A DNA stretch of 64,000 nucleotides, from NCBI RefSeq assembly GCF_017310035.1, contig NZ_CP022296.1:2356001-2420000 (forward strand), read 5' to 3'. The position numbers and the translations under genes were made by a program. This document shows positions 1 through 13,916 of the stretch, one piece after another. This DNA is from Nocardioides sp. S5 (GTDB lineage: Bacteria > Actinomycetota > Actinomycetes > Propionibacteriales > Nocardioidaceae). The notes under the pieces were generated by a model that was not told where the DNA came from, did not search any database, and saw only the letters and a list, made by a program, of their open reading frames with translations. Each line of letters starts with the position of its first letter. Position 1 is the stretch's first letter.

Positions 1-1
1 G

Positions 2-400
2 CCGCTGGCCCGCCGCATCGCGGACAAGATCGCCGCGGTCGAGGGCACCCCGGTGGCCGTCGGCGAGCTCGACGTGACGATGTACCGCGACGACCTGCGC
101 TCGCAGCCCACGCGTCGCGCCCACAAGACCGCGCTGCCGCCTGGCGGCATCGACCGCAAGGTTGTCGTGCTGGTCGACGACGTGCTGTTCTCCGGACGCA
201 CGATCCGCGCCGCGCTCGACGCCCTCGCCGACCTCGGACGGCCCTCTGCCGTACGCCTGGCGGTGCTCGTCGACCGCGGCCACCGCGAGCTGCCGATCCG
301 CGCCGACCACGTCGGCAAGAACCTGCCCAGCGCGCTGGCCGAGCGCGTGAGCGTGCACCTCAGCGAGGTCGACGGGACCGACGAGGTGACGATCTCGTGA
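2..400 (+). CDS. pyrR: PyrR bifunctional pyrimidine regulator / uracil phosphoribosyltransferase (5' truncated)
   Basis: The reading frame is already open at the left edge, so the N-terminus lies outside the window. The visible 132 or so residues carry the PRPP-binding loop [13 protein letters not shown] and the C-terminal [20 protein letters not shown] segment typical of PyrR. In the family it senses UMP/UTP and attenuates pyr mRNA, and has a weak uracil phosphoribosyltransferase activity. Its stop overlaps the GTG start of pyrB by 4 nt, so the genes are probably translationally coupled. The leader it would act on is upstream of the window. Confidence 0.93.
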   Translation, partial: PLARRIADKIAAVEGTPVAVGELDVTMYRDDLRSQPTRRAHKTALPPGGIDRKVVVLVDDVLFSGRTIRAALDALADLGRPSAVRLAVLVDRGHRELPIRADHVGKNLPSALAERVSVHLSEVDGTDEVTIS

Positions 401-1335
401 AGCACCTGCTCTCCGTCGACGACCTGTCGCGCGACGACATCGACATGCTCTTCGCCACCGCGGCCGACATGCACGACGTGCAGAACCGCGAGGTCAAGAA
501 GCTGCCCGCACTGCGCGGGCGCACGGTCGTCAACATGTTCTTCGAGGACTCCACCCGCACGCGGTCGTCGTTCGAGATCGCCGGCAAGTGGCTCTCCGCC
601 GACGTCATCAACGTCAGCGCGAAGGGGTCGAGCGCGTCCAAGGGCGAGAGCCTGCGCGACACGGTGCTCACGGTCTGCGCCATGGGTGTCGACGGTTTGG
701 TCATCCGTCACCCCGCCAGCGGTGCGGCGCTCCAGGTCAGCGAGTGGGTCGACGCGTCGGTGGTCAACGCCGGCGACGGCATGCACGAGCACCCGACGCA
801 GGCCCTGCTCGATGCCTACACGCTGCAGCGCCGGCTCGGGTCCCTCGAGGGACGACACGTCGCGATCATCGGCGACCTGACCCACAGCCGGGTCTTCCGC
901 TCCAACGTGCAGTGCCTGACCAAGCTCGGTGCGCGCGTCACGGCCGTTGCCCCGCCGACGCTGATGCCCAGTGGCATCGGGGCCTGGTCGGACGCGGCGG
1001 GCTTCGAGACGTCGTACGACGTCGACGCCGTGCTGCCGGAGGCGGACGCAGTGATGATGCTGCGGGTCCAGCGCGAGCGGATGTCGGGCGCGTTCTTCCC
1101 GAGCGCGCGGGAGTACACCGTCGGCTACGGACTCACCCGCAACCGGCTCGCCCTGCTCGGGCCCGACGTCCCGATCTGCCACCCCGGTCCGATGAACCGC
1201 GGCCTCGAGATCGCCGCCGACGCCGCCGACGCGGCCCAGTCGGCCGTGCTGGAGCAGGTCTCCAGCGGCCTGGCGATCCGGATGGCCGTGCTCTACCACC
1301 TGCTCGCAGGAGAGTCCGAAGGAGGCATTGCCTGA
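397..1335 (+). CDS. pyrB: Aspartate carbamoyltransferase catalytic subunit
   Basis: 312 residues, normal length for the family. It condenses carbamoyl phosphate and aspartate, the committed step of pyrimidine synthesis. The carbamoyl-phosphate loop [12 protein letters not shown] is at residues 49-60 and HPTQALLD starts at residue 132. The [11 protein letters not shown] motif near residue 265 closes the active site. The GTG start overlaps pyrR by 4 nt and the stop overlaps the ATG of pyrC (TGATG), giving a tight pyrR-pyrB-pyrC unit. No pyrI regulatory subunit is visible. Confidence 0.97.
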   Translation: MKHLLSVDDLSRDDIDMLFATAADMHDVQNREVKKLPALRGRTVVNMFFEDSTRTRSSFEIAGKWLSADVINVSAKGSSASKGESLRDTVLTVCAMGVDGLVIRHPASGAALQVSEWVDASVVNAGDGMHEHPTQALLDAYTLQRRLGSLEGRHVAIIGDLTHSRVFRSNVQCLTKLGARVTAVAPPTLMPSGIGAWSDAAGFETSYDVDAVLPEADAVMMLRVQRERMSGAFFPSAREYTVGYGLTRNRLALLGPDVPICHPGPMNRGLEIAADAADAAQSAVLEQVSSGLAIRMAVLYHLLAGESEGGIA

Positions 1336-2603
1336 TGTCGCTGGTGATCAAGGGGGCCTCGCTGCTCGGCGAGCAGACCACGGACCTGTACGTCGACGAC
1401 GCCGGCCGACTCGTCGACTCCGCGCCGGACGGCGCCGAGGTGATCGACGCCGACGGGCTCGTCGCGCTGCCCGGGCTCGTCGACCTCCACACCCACCTGC
1501 GCGAGCCCGGACGCGAGGACGCCGAGACGATCCTCACCGGCTCGCAGGCCGCGGCACTGGGCGGCTACACCGCCGTCCTGGCGATGGCCAACACCTCGCC
1601 GGTGACCGACACCGCCGAGGCCGCCACCCGGGTCTGGGAGCTCGGGCGCGAGGCCGGCCTCGTCCACGTGCAGCCCGTCGGCGCGGTGACGCGCGGACTG
1701 GCTGGCGAGGAGCTCGCCGAGCTCGGTCTCATGCACCGCTCCCGCGCGGGTGTCACGGTCTTCTCCGACGACGGGAAGTGCGTCCACGACGCCCGCGTGA
1801 TGCGGCGTGCGCTGGAGTACGTCAAGGCATTCGGAGGCGTGGTGTCGCAGCACTCGCAGGACCCGGCCCTGGCCGGACCGGCCGCCTGCTGCCACGAGGG
1901 CGAGCTGTCCGGTCGGCTCGGGCTGCCGGGCTGGCCCGGGATCGCCGAGGAGGTCATCGTGGCCCGCGACGTGATGCTGGCGCGCCACACCGGCTCGCGC
2001 GTCCACGTCGCGCACGTGTCGACCGCGGGCTCGGTCGAGGTGCTCCGCTGGGCGAAGGACCAGGGGATCGAGGTGACCGCCGAGGTCACGCCGCACCACC
2101 TGCTGCTGACCACCGACCTGCTCGCCGGCTACGACCCGACCTTCAAGGTCAACCCGCCGCTGCGCCCGCAGGAGGACGTCGAGGCGCTGCGCGCGGCCCT
2201 GGCCGACGGCACGATCGACGCCGTCGCCACCGACCACGCGCCGCACGCGCGCCACGACAAGGAGCACGCCTTCGTCGACGCCGCCTTCGGCATGGTCGGG
2301 CTCGAGACGGCGCTGGCGGTCGTGCGCACGGCGATGCCTGACCTGACGTGGGCCGACATCGCCAGGGTCATGTCGACCACGCCGGCGCAGATCGCCGGCC
2401 TGGCCGACCAGGGCCAGGCGCTGGCGCCGGGTGCTCCTGCACACGTGGTCCTGGTCGAGCCCGACGTCGAGGTCGCCGTCGACCGGGACGCGTCGGCGTC
2501 GCTGTCGCGCAACAACCCGTGGCACGGTCGCAGCCTGACGTCACGGGTGGTGCACACCGTCTTCGGCGGTCGGGTCACCGTCCGCGACGGCCGCCTGGCC
2601 TGA
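1335..2603 (+). CDS. pyrC: Dihydroorotase
   Basis: 422-residue class I dihydroorotase that cyclises N-carbamoyl aspartate to dihydroorotate. Metal ligands are visible as DLHTHLREPG (His52 and His54), the VTPHH motif near residue 255 and the ATDHAPH motif with Asp300. The ATG at 1335 shares one base with the pyrB stop, so coupling is likely. It ends only 2 bp from the stop codon of the convergent secreted-protein gene, leaving no room for a separate terminator. In many actinobacteria carA follows closely; here four other genes intervene. Confidence 0.97.
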   Translation: MSLVIKGASLLGEQTTDLYVDDAGRLVDSAPDGAEVIDADGLVALPGLVDLHTHLREPGREDAETILTGSQAAALGGYTAVLAMANTSPVTDTAEAATRVWELGREAGLVHVQPVGAVTRGLAGEELAELGLMHRSRAGVTVFSDDGKCVHDARVMRRALEYVKAFGGVVSQHSQDPALAGPAACCHEGELSGRLGLPGWPGIAEEVIVARDVMLARHTGSRVHVAHVSTAGSVEVLRWAKDQGIEVTAEVTPHHLLLTTDLLAGYDPTFKVNPPLRPQEDVEALRAALADGTIDAVATDHAPHARHDKEHAFVDAAFGMVGLETALAVVRTAMPDLTWADIARVMSTTPAQIAGLADQGQALAPGAPAHVVLVEPDVEVAVDRDASASLSRNNPWHGRSLTSRVVHTVFGGRVTVRDGRLA

Positions 2604-2605
2604 CG

Positions 2606-3259
2606 TCAGCGTCGGCGCCGCGGCCGCAGGTCGAGGACGTTGTCCTCGCCGCGGTCGCGCAGCGTCGTACGCCCTCGCGCGACGGTGACCGCGTTGCGGT
2701 CGCCGGTGAGCACGAGCCGGTCGGACCGCGTCAGGCGCAGCACGTTGTCCGACCCGGTGATGCGCGTGCGGAACGCCTTGCGGGCGCTGACCGTGTCGTA
2801 CCCCCGCAGCCGCAGGACGTTGATCGTGTCCGCGGAGAGGGCGGAGGAGGTGCCCGCCAGGTCGGCGTGCTCGACGAGGCCGGCCACCTCGATGCTCGAC
2901 CCGGTCCCGGACACCGTCAGGTGCTGCACGCTGGGCGTGGTGACCGTGGTGCCGCCGCCCAGGACCTCGAGGTCGGCCAGCGGCTTGGCGGTGATGGCGT
3001 TGCCGGCGCCCTCGACGACCAGGCGGGTGGCCGACGGCATGGTGACCGTGGCGCCGTCCGCGGTGACGCGTACGACGCCGCACGTGCCGCGGAGGTCGTA
3101 GGCGACGTCGTCCCAGGCCAGCACCGTCTCCTCGCCGACCTCGCACTGCACGGGGAGCGCCAGGCCGACCGCCTGCGCAGGCGAGGCGGCGAGGGTCGGC
3201 GCCATGAGGAGGAGCGGGGCCAGGAGCAGGAGGCGCAGGGCGCCGGGCGTTCGGGTCAC
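2606..3259 (-). CDS. Secreted DUF3060-like beta-repeat protein
   Basis: 217 residues from a GTG start preceded by GAGGA. The N-terminus is a signal peptide (basic start, LLLLAPLLLMAP core, ASPAQA cleavage region). The rest is a run of short degenerate beta repeats of the form GxxNxVTV, such as GAGNAITAK, GTGSSIEVAG, GSDNVLRLT, GDRNAVTVA and GEDNVLDLR. This resembles DUF3060 secreted proteins and suggests a small beta-helix or beta-roll. Function is unknown. It runs against pyrC and is the first of the four genes that separate pyrC from carA. Upstream in-frame GTA and GTT codons cannot serve as starts. Confidence 0.75.
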   Translation of the reverse strand: MTRTPGALRLLLLAPLLLMAPTLAASPAQAVGLALPVQCEVGEETVLAWDDVAYDLRGTCGVVRVTADGATVTMPSATRLVVEGAGNAITAKPLADLEVLGGGTTVTTPSVQHLTVSGTGSSIEVAGLVEHADLAGTSSALSADTINVLRLRGYDTVSARKAFRTRITGSDNVLRLTRSDRLVLTGDRNAVTVARGRTTLRDRGEDNVLDLRPRRRR

Positions 3260-3439
3260 GGGGTCCTCGTCCGGGTCGGGGTTCGTGCAAACGAGAGTTA
3301 CATACTGAGGGTACGCATGACGACACCCGGGAGCGTGGGTCGGGTCACACCCGCGGCTGCACCATCCCCGTCGAGGGATCCCGGTCGGTGAGGCAGTAGA
3401 CCTGCCCGCAGGGCACCCTGCGCCGATCCCCACACGTCG

Positions 3440-3445
3440 TACAGT
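3440..3445 (+). promoter_or_regulatory. Candidate -10 element TACAGT, leaderless start of the VOC gene
   Basis: TACAGT fits the actinobacterial TANNNT -10 consensus and ends 6 nt before the ATG at 3452. This spacing would place the transcript start at or next to the start codon. No good -35 is visible. Confidence 0.45.
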
Positions 3446-3451
3446 CACGAG

Positions 3452-4306
3452 ATGAGTGACGTCCCACGCCTGCTCCACACCGTCCTCGACGCCGTCGACG
3501 TGCGCGCGGAGGCGGAGTTCTGGCGAGGGCTTCTGGGTCTCACCTACCGACCCGGCGACGAGGCGCCCGACGGCAGCGACGACGCCGACTGGCTGGTGCT
3601 GGTCGATGAAGCAGGCGGGCGCGGGCTGGCGGTCCAGGAGGTCGAGGCGCTGACGCCTACCCGCTGGCCGGAGCCGGGGCACCCGTCGGTGAGCCACCTC
3701 GACACGACCGTGGCGACCCGCCTGGAGCTCGACACCGCCCACGAGCGGGTCCTGGGGCTGGGCGGTGAGCTCCGCCTCGACCGCACCGACGACCCCGACG
3801 AGCCGCTGCGGGCCTACGCCAGCCCCGCCGGTCACGTCTTCTGCGTCTTCGTGGCGCCGCCGCCCGCGGACATGCCGCGCCGCGCGCTCACCGGTACCTG
3901 CGCCTTCCGGTTGATGCCGACCGACGACCTCGTCGCCGCGCCGTCCACCCTCGCCGTCGGCGCCGCGGCAGGCGGTGCGCAGCTGCTGACCTACACCTGG
4001 CTGCACCCCGACGACGGCGAGCAGGCCGGCAGCCTGCTCCTCGGCGCCCCCGCGGCGGACGGCGCGGTGAGCGCCGCGTGGACCGACACCTGGCACCAGC
4101 GCGACCTGACCCTGCTGACCGGCGCGACGCGCGGGTCGGTGACCACCGTCGGCTACGACTACGCGCCGGGGTGGCGCTGGGAGATCGACGTGGTGCTCGA
4201 CGCGCCGACCGTCGGGATGGTCATGCGCAACGTCGTCCCCGAAGGTCAGGACGACCAGGACGGGCCGGCGGGACCCTACGACGTGATCCGCGCCCGCTGG
4301 ACCTGA
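3452..4306 (+). CDS. VOC (glyoxalase-fold) protein with C-terminal lipocalin-like domain
   Basis: 284 residues. Residues 1 to about 135 form a glyoxalase/bleomycin-resistance (VOC) domain: LLHTVLDAVDVRAEAEFWRG at the start and YASPAGHVFCVFV at the end, the latter the usual metal-site strand. Residues about 150-284 are different, with alternating aromatic and acidic strands (TYTWLHPDDGEQAG, YDYAPGWRWEIDVVL) like a small beta-barrel of the DUF1579 or lipocalin sort. The substrate cannot be predicted. It has its own promoter and converges on the CoA-transferase, whose stop lies 3 bp away. Confidence 0.7.
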   Translation: MSDVPRLLHTVLDAVDVRAEAEFWRGLLGLTYRPGDEAPDGSDDADWLVLVDEAGGRGLAVQEVEALTPTRWPEPGHPSVSHLDTTVATRLELDTAHERVLGLGGELRLDRTDDPDEPLRAYASPAGHVFCVFVAPPPADMPRRALTGTCAFRLMPTDDLVAAPSTLAVGAAAGGAQLLTYTWLHPDDGEQAGSLLLGAPAADGAVSAAWTDTWHQRDLTLLTGATRGSVTTVGYDYAPGWRWEIDVVLDAPTVGMVMRNVVPEGQDDQDGPAGPYDVIRARWT

Positions 4307-4309
4307 GCC

Positions 4310-5548
4310 TCACACCAGGCCCAGCTCCCGCGCCTCCTCCCAGAGGTCGTCGCGCACGCTCGGGTGCGCGGCGTGCTCGATGAGGTTGTGCGCCTGCTCG
4401 CGCTCGCTCCGGCCCCACATCCACGCCACGCCCTGCTCGGTCACAACGGCTCCGTGCTGGAAGGACGTCACCGGCTCGTCGACCAGCGGCACGATCGTCG
4501 AGACGTCGGCGCGCGGGTGCCAGCTGCGCAGCGCCATGAAGGCCCGGCCGCCGGGGGAGTGGCTGGCGCCGACGGTGAAGTCGGTCTGCCCGCCGAAGCC
4601 GCTGTAGATCCGGGCCCCGATCCGTGAGGCGTTGGCCTGGTCGAAGAGGTCGACCTGCAGCGCGGTGTTGATCGAGGTCATCGCGGGCTGCTGGGCGATG
4701 GCGGCCGGGGAGTTGGTGGTCTCGGTGCGCAGCATCCGCACCCGAGGGTTGTCGTCGACCCAGTCGTAGAGCTCCTGGCTGCCGAAGACGAAGGACGTAC
4801 GCACCGGGGTGCCGCGGTCGAGCGCGCCGGCCTTCTCGAGGGTGAGGACCCCGTCGCTGAACATCTCGGTCCAGATCCGGAGGTCGCGGCGGTCGAGGAC
4901 GCCGGCGATGGTGGCGTCCGGGACCTCCCCGATCCCGGCCTGGAGCGTGGCGCCGTCACCGATCTCCGCGGCGACGCGTGACCCGATGAGCCGGGCGTCG
5001 TCGCTGGGGGCACGGGCGACGTGGGTGGTGAGCGGGGCGTCGACCTCGACCCCGAGGTCCACGTCGTCGATCGAGATCTCCGCGTCGCCGAAGGTCCACG
5101 GCATCCGCGGGTTGAGCTGGGCGACGACCACGGCGCCGCGCTCGCGGGCGGCCTCGATGGCCGCCGGAAGCACGTTGACCTCCAGGCCCAGGGAGACCCG
5201 GCCGTTGTGCGGCAGCGTCGTGTGCACGACCACGACGTCGGGTGCGAGAGGCCCGTGGAACAGGCGCGGCACCATGGACAGCCGGCAGGGCACGTAGGCC
5301 AGGCGCGGGTGGCGGCGGAACCCCGGCCCCACGAAGGTCGTCTCCGGGACGATCCCGTCGTGCATCGGCAGGTCCCGTTGGGCGTTGAGGGCGTGCAGGC
5401 GGGCTTCCGGCAGCTCGGTCAGAAGGGGGGCGAGCACGGTCACCGGCGTGGCGAAGTTGCCGCTGGTGACCACCCGCGGGGAGTGGGGGAGGGTGGCGCA
5501 GTGCTCGCGCACCTCACGGACGGCCTGGTCGATCTCGACGACGCGCAT
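4310..5548 (-). CDS. Acetyl-CoA hydrolase/transferase family protein
   Basis: 412 residues, similar in length to 4-hydroxybutyrate/acetate CoA-transferases. Family features are GIGEVPDA for CoA binding, the catalytic-Glu motif WTEMFSDG and SGFGGQTDF near the C-terminus. It would move CoA between acyl-CoA and a carboxylate such as acetate; the acyl specificity is not readable. The start is ATG 5548 (MRVVEIDQAV); a much longer frame continuing rightwards is antisense to the ABC-F gene and is rejected. It is divergent from the ABC-F gene. Confidence 0.88.
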   Translation of the reverse strand: MRVVEIDQAVREVREHCATLPHSPRVVTSGNFATPVTVLAPLLTELPEARLHALNAQRDLPMHDGIVPETTFVGPGFRRHPRLAYVPCRLSMVPRLFHGPLAPDVVVVHTTLPHNGRVSLGLEVNVLPAAIEAARERGAVVVAQLNPRMPWTFGDAEISIDDVDLGVEVDAPLTTHVARAPSDDARLIGSRVAAEIGDGATLQAGIGEVPDATIAGVLDRRDLRIWTEMFSDGVLTLEKAGALDRGTPVRTSFVFGSQELYDWVDDNPRVRMLRTETTNSPAAIAQQPAMTSINTALQVDLFDQANASRIGARIYSGFGGQTDFTVGASHSPGGRAFMALRSWHPRADVSTIVPLVDEPVTSFQHGAVVTEQGVAWMWGRSEREQAHNLIEHAAHPSVRDDLWEEARELGLV

Positions 5549-5605
5549 GGGCCCAGCGTGCCAGCAAGCGGCAGGAAATCGGTGGGCCGTCCGGCCCGTC
5601 CGTCC

Positions 5606-5611
5606 TAGGCT
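5606..5611 (+). promoter_or_regulatory. Candidate -10 element (TAGGCT) of the ABC-F leader transcript
   Basis: TAGGCT lies 10 nt before the ATG of a five-codon leader ORF, so the mRNA would begin only a few nt before that ATG. No clear -35 is visible. The bases before the -35 zone are only moderately A-rich, so a WhiB7 site is not supported. Confidence 0.5.
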
Positions 5612-5621
5612 CTTGGTCATC

Positions 5622-5639
5622 ATGTGGATCCAGGACTGA
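5622..5639 (+). CDS. Putative leader peptide MWIQD upstream of the ABC-F gene
   Basis: ATG-TGG-ATC-CAG-GAC-TGA encodes five residues and begins close to the predicted transcript start. It lies 74 nt upstream of the ABC-F start and immediately before a nested hairpin. Very short upstream ORFs before hairpins are known in ribosome-mediated attenuation of resistance ABC-F genes, where drug-stalled ribosomes change mRNA folding. That this peptide works so is inference from position. Confidence 0.4.
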   Translation: MWIQD

Positions 5640-5642
5640 CCC

Positions 5643-5689
5643 GACTCGCGTCCGCGGCGGCGCACCAGTGCGCCCGAGCCCGGCGAGTC
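5643..5689 (+). promoter_or_regulatory. Nested hairpin, candidate attenuator of the ABC-F gene
   Basis: Outer arms GACTCGC (5643-5649) and GCGAGTC (5683-5689) pair perfectly. Inside them GGCGCA (5659-5664) and TGCGCC (5669-5674) form a second stem with a CCAG loop. The structure lies between the leader peptide stop and the ribosome-binding site GAAGG of the ABC-F gene. It could be an attenuator, with the leader ribosome deciding whether it forms. There is no U-tract, so its mode of action is uncertain. Confidence 0.5.
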
Positions 5690-5713
5690 ACCCTCCTGTC
5701 GAAGGTCGTCCGC

Positions 5714-7381
<1,668 letters not shown>

Positions 7382-7461
7382 CGTCGTCGCGCTGGTAGGG
7401 TCGGCGGCGGCTCGAACATCCTTTAACGATCCGTCCCGTGAGGCGGAGAAGGAGGTACGGC

Positions 7462-8631
7462 ATGGCTCTGCCTGCCAGGAATCAGAACAGGAATCAGACC
7501 GCAGCGCTCCTGGTCCTCGAGGACGGGCGCACCTTCCGCGGTGAGTCCTTCGGTGCCGAGGGCGAGACCTTCGGCGAAGCGGTCTTCTCCACCGGCATGA
7601 CCGGTTACCAGGAGACGCTCACCGATCCCAGCTACCACCGCCAGGTCGTCGTCATGACGGCTCCGCACGTCGGCAACACCGGGATGAACGACGAGGACCG
7701 CGAGTCCTCGCGCATCTGGGTCGCCGGCTACGTCGTCCGCGACCCCGCCCGGGTGCCGTCGAACTGGCGCAGCCAGCGCACCCTCGACGACGACCTGCGT
7801 GAGCAGGGCGTGGTCGGGATCAGCGGTGTCGACACCCGTGCGCTCACCCGGCACCTGCGCGAGCGCGGTGCGATGCGGGTGGGCATCTCCACGACCGAGA
7901 CCGACCCCGAGCGCCTGCTCGAGCGGGTGCGCGCGTCGGGGGAGATGACCGGCCTGAACCTGAGCGAGTCGGTCTCCACCGCCGAGGCGTACGTCGTCCC
8001 GGCGCAGGGCCCCAAGCGCTTCACCGTCGCGGCGGTCGACCTCGGCATCAAGGCCAACACCCCGCGGATGATGAGCGAGCGCGGCATCGAGGTGCACGTG
8101 CTGCCCGCGACGGCGAGCCTCGCCGAGGTGCAGGCGGTCGCCCCCGACGGTCTCTTCTTCTCCAACGGCCCCGGTGACCCGGCAGCCACGACCGCGCAGG
8201 TCGAGCTGCTCCAGGGCGCCCTGCGCGCCGGCATCCCCTACTTCGGGATCTGCTTCGGCAACCAGCTCTTCGGCCGCGCGCTCGGCTTCGGCACCTACAA
8301 GCTGAAGTACGGGCACCGCGGCATCAACCAGCCGGTGATGGACCGCACCACCGGCAAGGTCGAGGTCACCGCGCACAACCACGGCTTCGCGGTCGACGCT
8401 CCCCTGGAGGGTGCGACCACCACCGAGTTCGGCGAGGCCACGGTGAGCCACGTCTGCCTCAACGACGACGTCGTCGAGGGCCTCGAGCTCCGCGGCGCCT
8501 CCGGCGAGCTGACGTCCTTCTCCGTGCAGTACCACCCGGAGGCAGCGGCCGGCCCGCACGACGCGGCGTACCTCTTCGACCGCTTCTGCGACCTCATGAC
8601 CGATCAGCGCACCGAGCGGAAGGACGCCTGA
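7462..8631 (+). CDS. carA: Carbamoyl-phosphate synthase small (glutaminase) subunit
   Basis: 389 residues. It releases ammonia from glutamine for CarB. The class I amidotransferase triad is visible: nucleophile Cys264 in GICFGNQ, His358 and Glu360 in QYHPEA. ATG 7462 is chosen because a near-perfect Shine-Dalgarno (AAGGAGGT) ends 5 nt upstream; an in-frame GTG at 7438 would overlap it. The N-terminus contains the tandem RNQNRNQ, encoded by a fresh 12-nt duplication. It starts the second pyr gene block and precedes carB by 1 nt. A TAGGGT about 60 nt upstream may be its promoter. Confidence 0.96.
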   Translation: MALPARNQNRNQTAALLVLEDGRTFRGESFGAEGETFGEAVFSTGMTGYQETLTDPSYHRQVVVMTAPHVGNTGMNDEDRESSRIWVAGYVVRDPARVPSNWRSQRTLDDDLREQGVVGISGVDTRALTRHLRERGAMRVGISTTETDPERLLERVRASGEMTGLNLSESVSTAEAYVVPAQGPKRFTVAAVDLGIKANTPRMMSERGIEVHVLPATASLAEVQAVAPDGLFFSNGPGDPAATTAQVELLQGALRAGIPYFGICFGNQLFGRALGFGTYKLKYGHRGINQPVMDRTTGKVEVTAHNHGFAVDAPLEGATTTEFGEATVSHVCLNDDVVEGLELRGASGELTSFSVQYHPEAAAGPHDAAYLFDRFCDLMTDQRTERKDA

Positions 8632-8632
8632 C

Positions 8633-11994
<3,362 letters not shown>

Positions 11995-11998
<4 letters not shown>

Positions 11999-13101
11999 GG
12001 GTGCGTCCCTACGACGTGCTCTTCGAGCGGGGCCTGACCCGCTTCGACGCCGAGCGCATCCACCACGCAGCCTTCCGGGCGATCCGGGCGGCCCAGCCCG
12101 TGACGAGCAGGCTCCTCGGAGCCCGCCCGGAGGGTCGAGGCGGCGCACCTGCGCAGGTGCAGGCGATGGGGATCACCTTTCCGCACGCCCTCGGCCTCGC
12201 GGCAGGGTTCGACAAGAACGCGGTGGGCATCGACGGGCTGGCCGCGCTCGGCTTCGGCCACGTCGAGGTCGGCACGGTCACCGGGGAGGCGCAGCCGGGC
12301 AACCCGCAGCCGCGCCTGTTCCGGCTCACCGCCGACCGCGCGATCGTCAACCGGATGGGCTTCAACAACGACGGTGCCGAGGTCGTCGCGCGGCGACTGC
12401 AGGCGTGGCGGTCGAGCAACCCCGCGGTGGCTGAGGCTGCTTCGCATCACGGCCGGGCCTCGTTCCTCGGTCCGCCCGTTCTGGGCGTCAACATCGGCAA
12501 GACCAAGGTCGTGCCCGAGGACGAGGCCGTCGCCGACTACGAGAAGTCGGCCGGCCTGCTCGCACCCCACGCCGACTACCTCGTCGTCAACGTCTCCTCG
12601 CCCAACACGCCCGGACTGCGCGACCTCCAGGCCGTGGAGAAGCTCGAGCCCCTGCTCGCCGCCGTACGCCGTCGCGCCGACGAGGTCAGCCCCGCGCGGC
12701 GGGTGCCGCTGCTGGTGAAGATCGCGCCCGACCTCAGCGACGACGACGTCCTCGCGGTCGCCGACCTCGCGCTCGCCAGCTGCCTCGACGGCATCATCGC
12801 CACCAACACCACGATCAGCCGCGACGGCCTCGCGAGCAGCGCGGCCGACGTCGAACGGGTCGGCGCCGGCGGGCTGAGCGGCCGGCCGCTGACGCAGCGC
12901 TCCGAGGACGTCGTACGCCTCCTGCGCGGGCGCGTGGGCCGCGACCTGACGCTGATCGGTGTCGGCGGCATCACGACCGTGGACGACGCCCGGCGACGCC
13001 TCGACGCAGGCGCCGACCTGCTGCAGGCCTACACCGCCTTCGTCTACGAGGGCCCGCTGTGGCCGCGCCGGATCGTGCGGGGACTCGCCTCGGATGCCTG
13101 A
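11995..13101 (+). CDS. pyrD: Dihydroorotate dehydrogenase, class 2 (quinone-dependent)
   Basis: 368 residues, membrane-associated class 2 type. It oxidises dihydroorotate to orotate and passes electrons to quinone. FMN and substrate motifs are present: [26 protein letters not shown] and [15 protein letters not shown]. The second motif serine (201/202) is the class 2 catalytic base, so this copy looks fully active. The amphipathic N-terminal helix expected for quinone access is [23 protein letters not shown] 11995 overlaps the carB stop by 4 nt; a GTG at 12001 is possible. The next two genes look like a second, class 1B DHODH system. Confidence 0.95.
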
Positions 13102-13916
13102 TGCCCGTGGCTGAGGTGAGGACTCCCGTCCACGTCGAGGGGGAGGTGGTGGCGACCAAGCGCGTCGGCGCCCACCGCCACCTGACCCTCACGGCGCCGG
13201 GCGTGCCCGAGCGGTTCCGGGCGGGCAACTTCGTCGCGGTCACCGTCCCGGGCCACGTCGCGCGCCGTCCGCTGTGGATCCACCGCGTGCGCGCCTCGAG
13301 CGCCTTCGGCCCGACCCTCGACGTGGTGCTCGAGCCCCGCGGGGAGGGCACCTCCTGGCTGGCCGCACAGCCCGTCGGGACGCGGGTGTCGATCACCGGC
13401 CCACTGGGTCGCGCGTTCGCGCTGCCGAAGGAGGCGGTCTCCTGCCTGCTCGTCGGCGAGGGCTACGCCGCGGCGCCACTCTTTCCCCTCGCCGAGCGCC
13501 TCCGCGAGCGGGGATGTGCGGTGTCCCTCGTGGTCTCGGCACCGGATGAGTCCCACCTGCTGTCGGCCCTGGAGGCACGCCGCGCGGTCAGGTCCGTCAC
13601 CGTCCTCACCGCGGACGGCTCGGTCGGACAGCGCGGCGGGGTCGCCGACCACGTCGACGACCTGCTTCGGCGCGCCGACGCCGACGTCGTCTACGCCGCC
13701 GGGCCCGCCGACGTGCTCCGCGCCTGCGCCGCGGCCGCCGAGCGGGCGGGTGCGTGGAGCCAGGTCGGGCTGGAGGTCCCGACGCCGTGCGGCACCGGGC
13801 TGTGCCACGGGTGCCCGCTCCCGGTGGTCGGCGAGGATGGCGTCGACCGCGTCGTGCGCGCGTGCACCGAGGGTCCCGTCGTCCGGGGCGACCGCGTGCG
13901 GTGGGACGACCTGTGA
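13101..13916 (+). CDS. PyrK-like dihydroorotate dehydrogenase electron-transfer subunit (divergent)
   Basis: 271 residues with a ferredoxin-reductase-like FAD/NAD fold and a C-terminal [2Fe-2S] site. All four cluster cysteines are present: Cys230, 235, 238 and 255 (C-x4-C-x2-C-x16-C). The flavin motif reads RRPLWIHRV where PyrK normally has RRPxS. The nucleotide loop reads GEGYAAAPLF where GGGIGxAPL is usual. The fold and cluster are therefore kept but cofactor loops have drifted. ATG 13101 overlaps the pyrD stop and the stop overlaps the next start. It probably partners the following class 1B-like protein. Confidence 0.8.
   Translation: MPVAEVRTPVHVEGEVVATKRVGAHRHLTLTAPGVPERFRAGNFVAVTVPGHVARRPLWIHRVRASSAFGPTLDVVLEPRGEGTSWLAAQPVGTRVSITGPLGRAFALPKEAVSCLLVGEGYAAAPLFPLAERLRERGCAVSLVVSAPDESHLLSALEARRAVRSVTVLTADGSVGQRGGVADHVDDLLRRADADVVYAAGPADVLRACAAAAERAGAWSQVGLEVPTPCGTGLCHGCPLPVVGEDGVDRVVRACTEGPVVRGDRVRWDDL

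Noticed and set aside
5560..5606. WhiB7-type promoter before the ABC-F gene
   Set aside because: The region upstream of the -35 zone is not clearly AT-rich and no TTG-type -35 is present.
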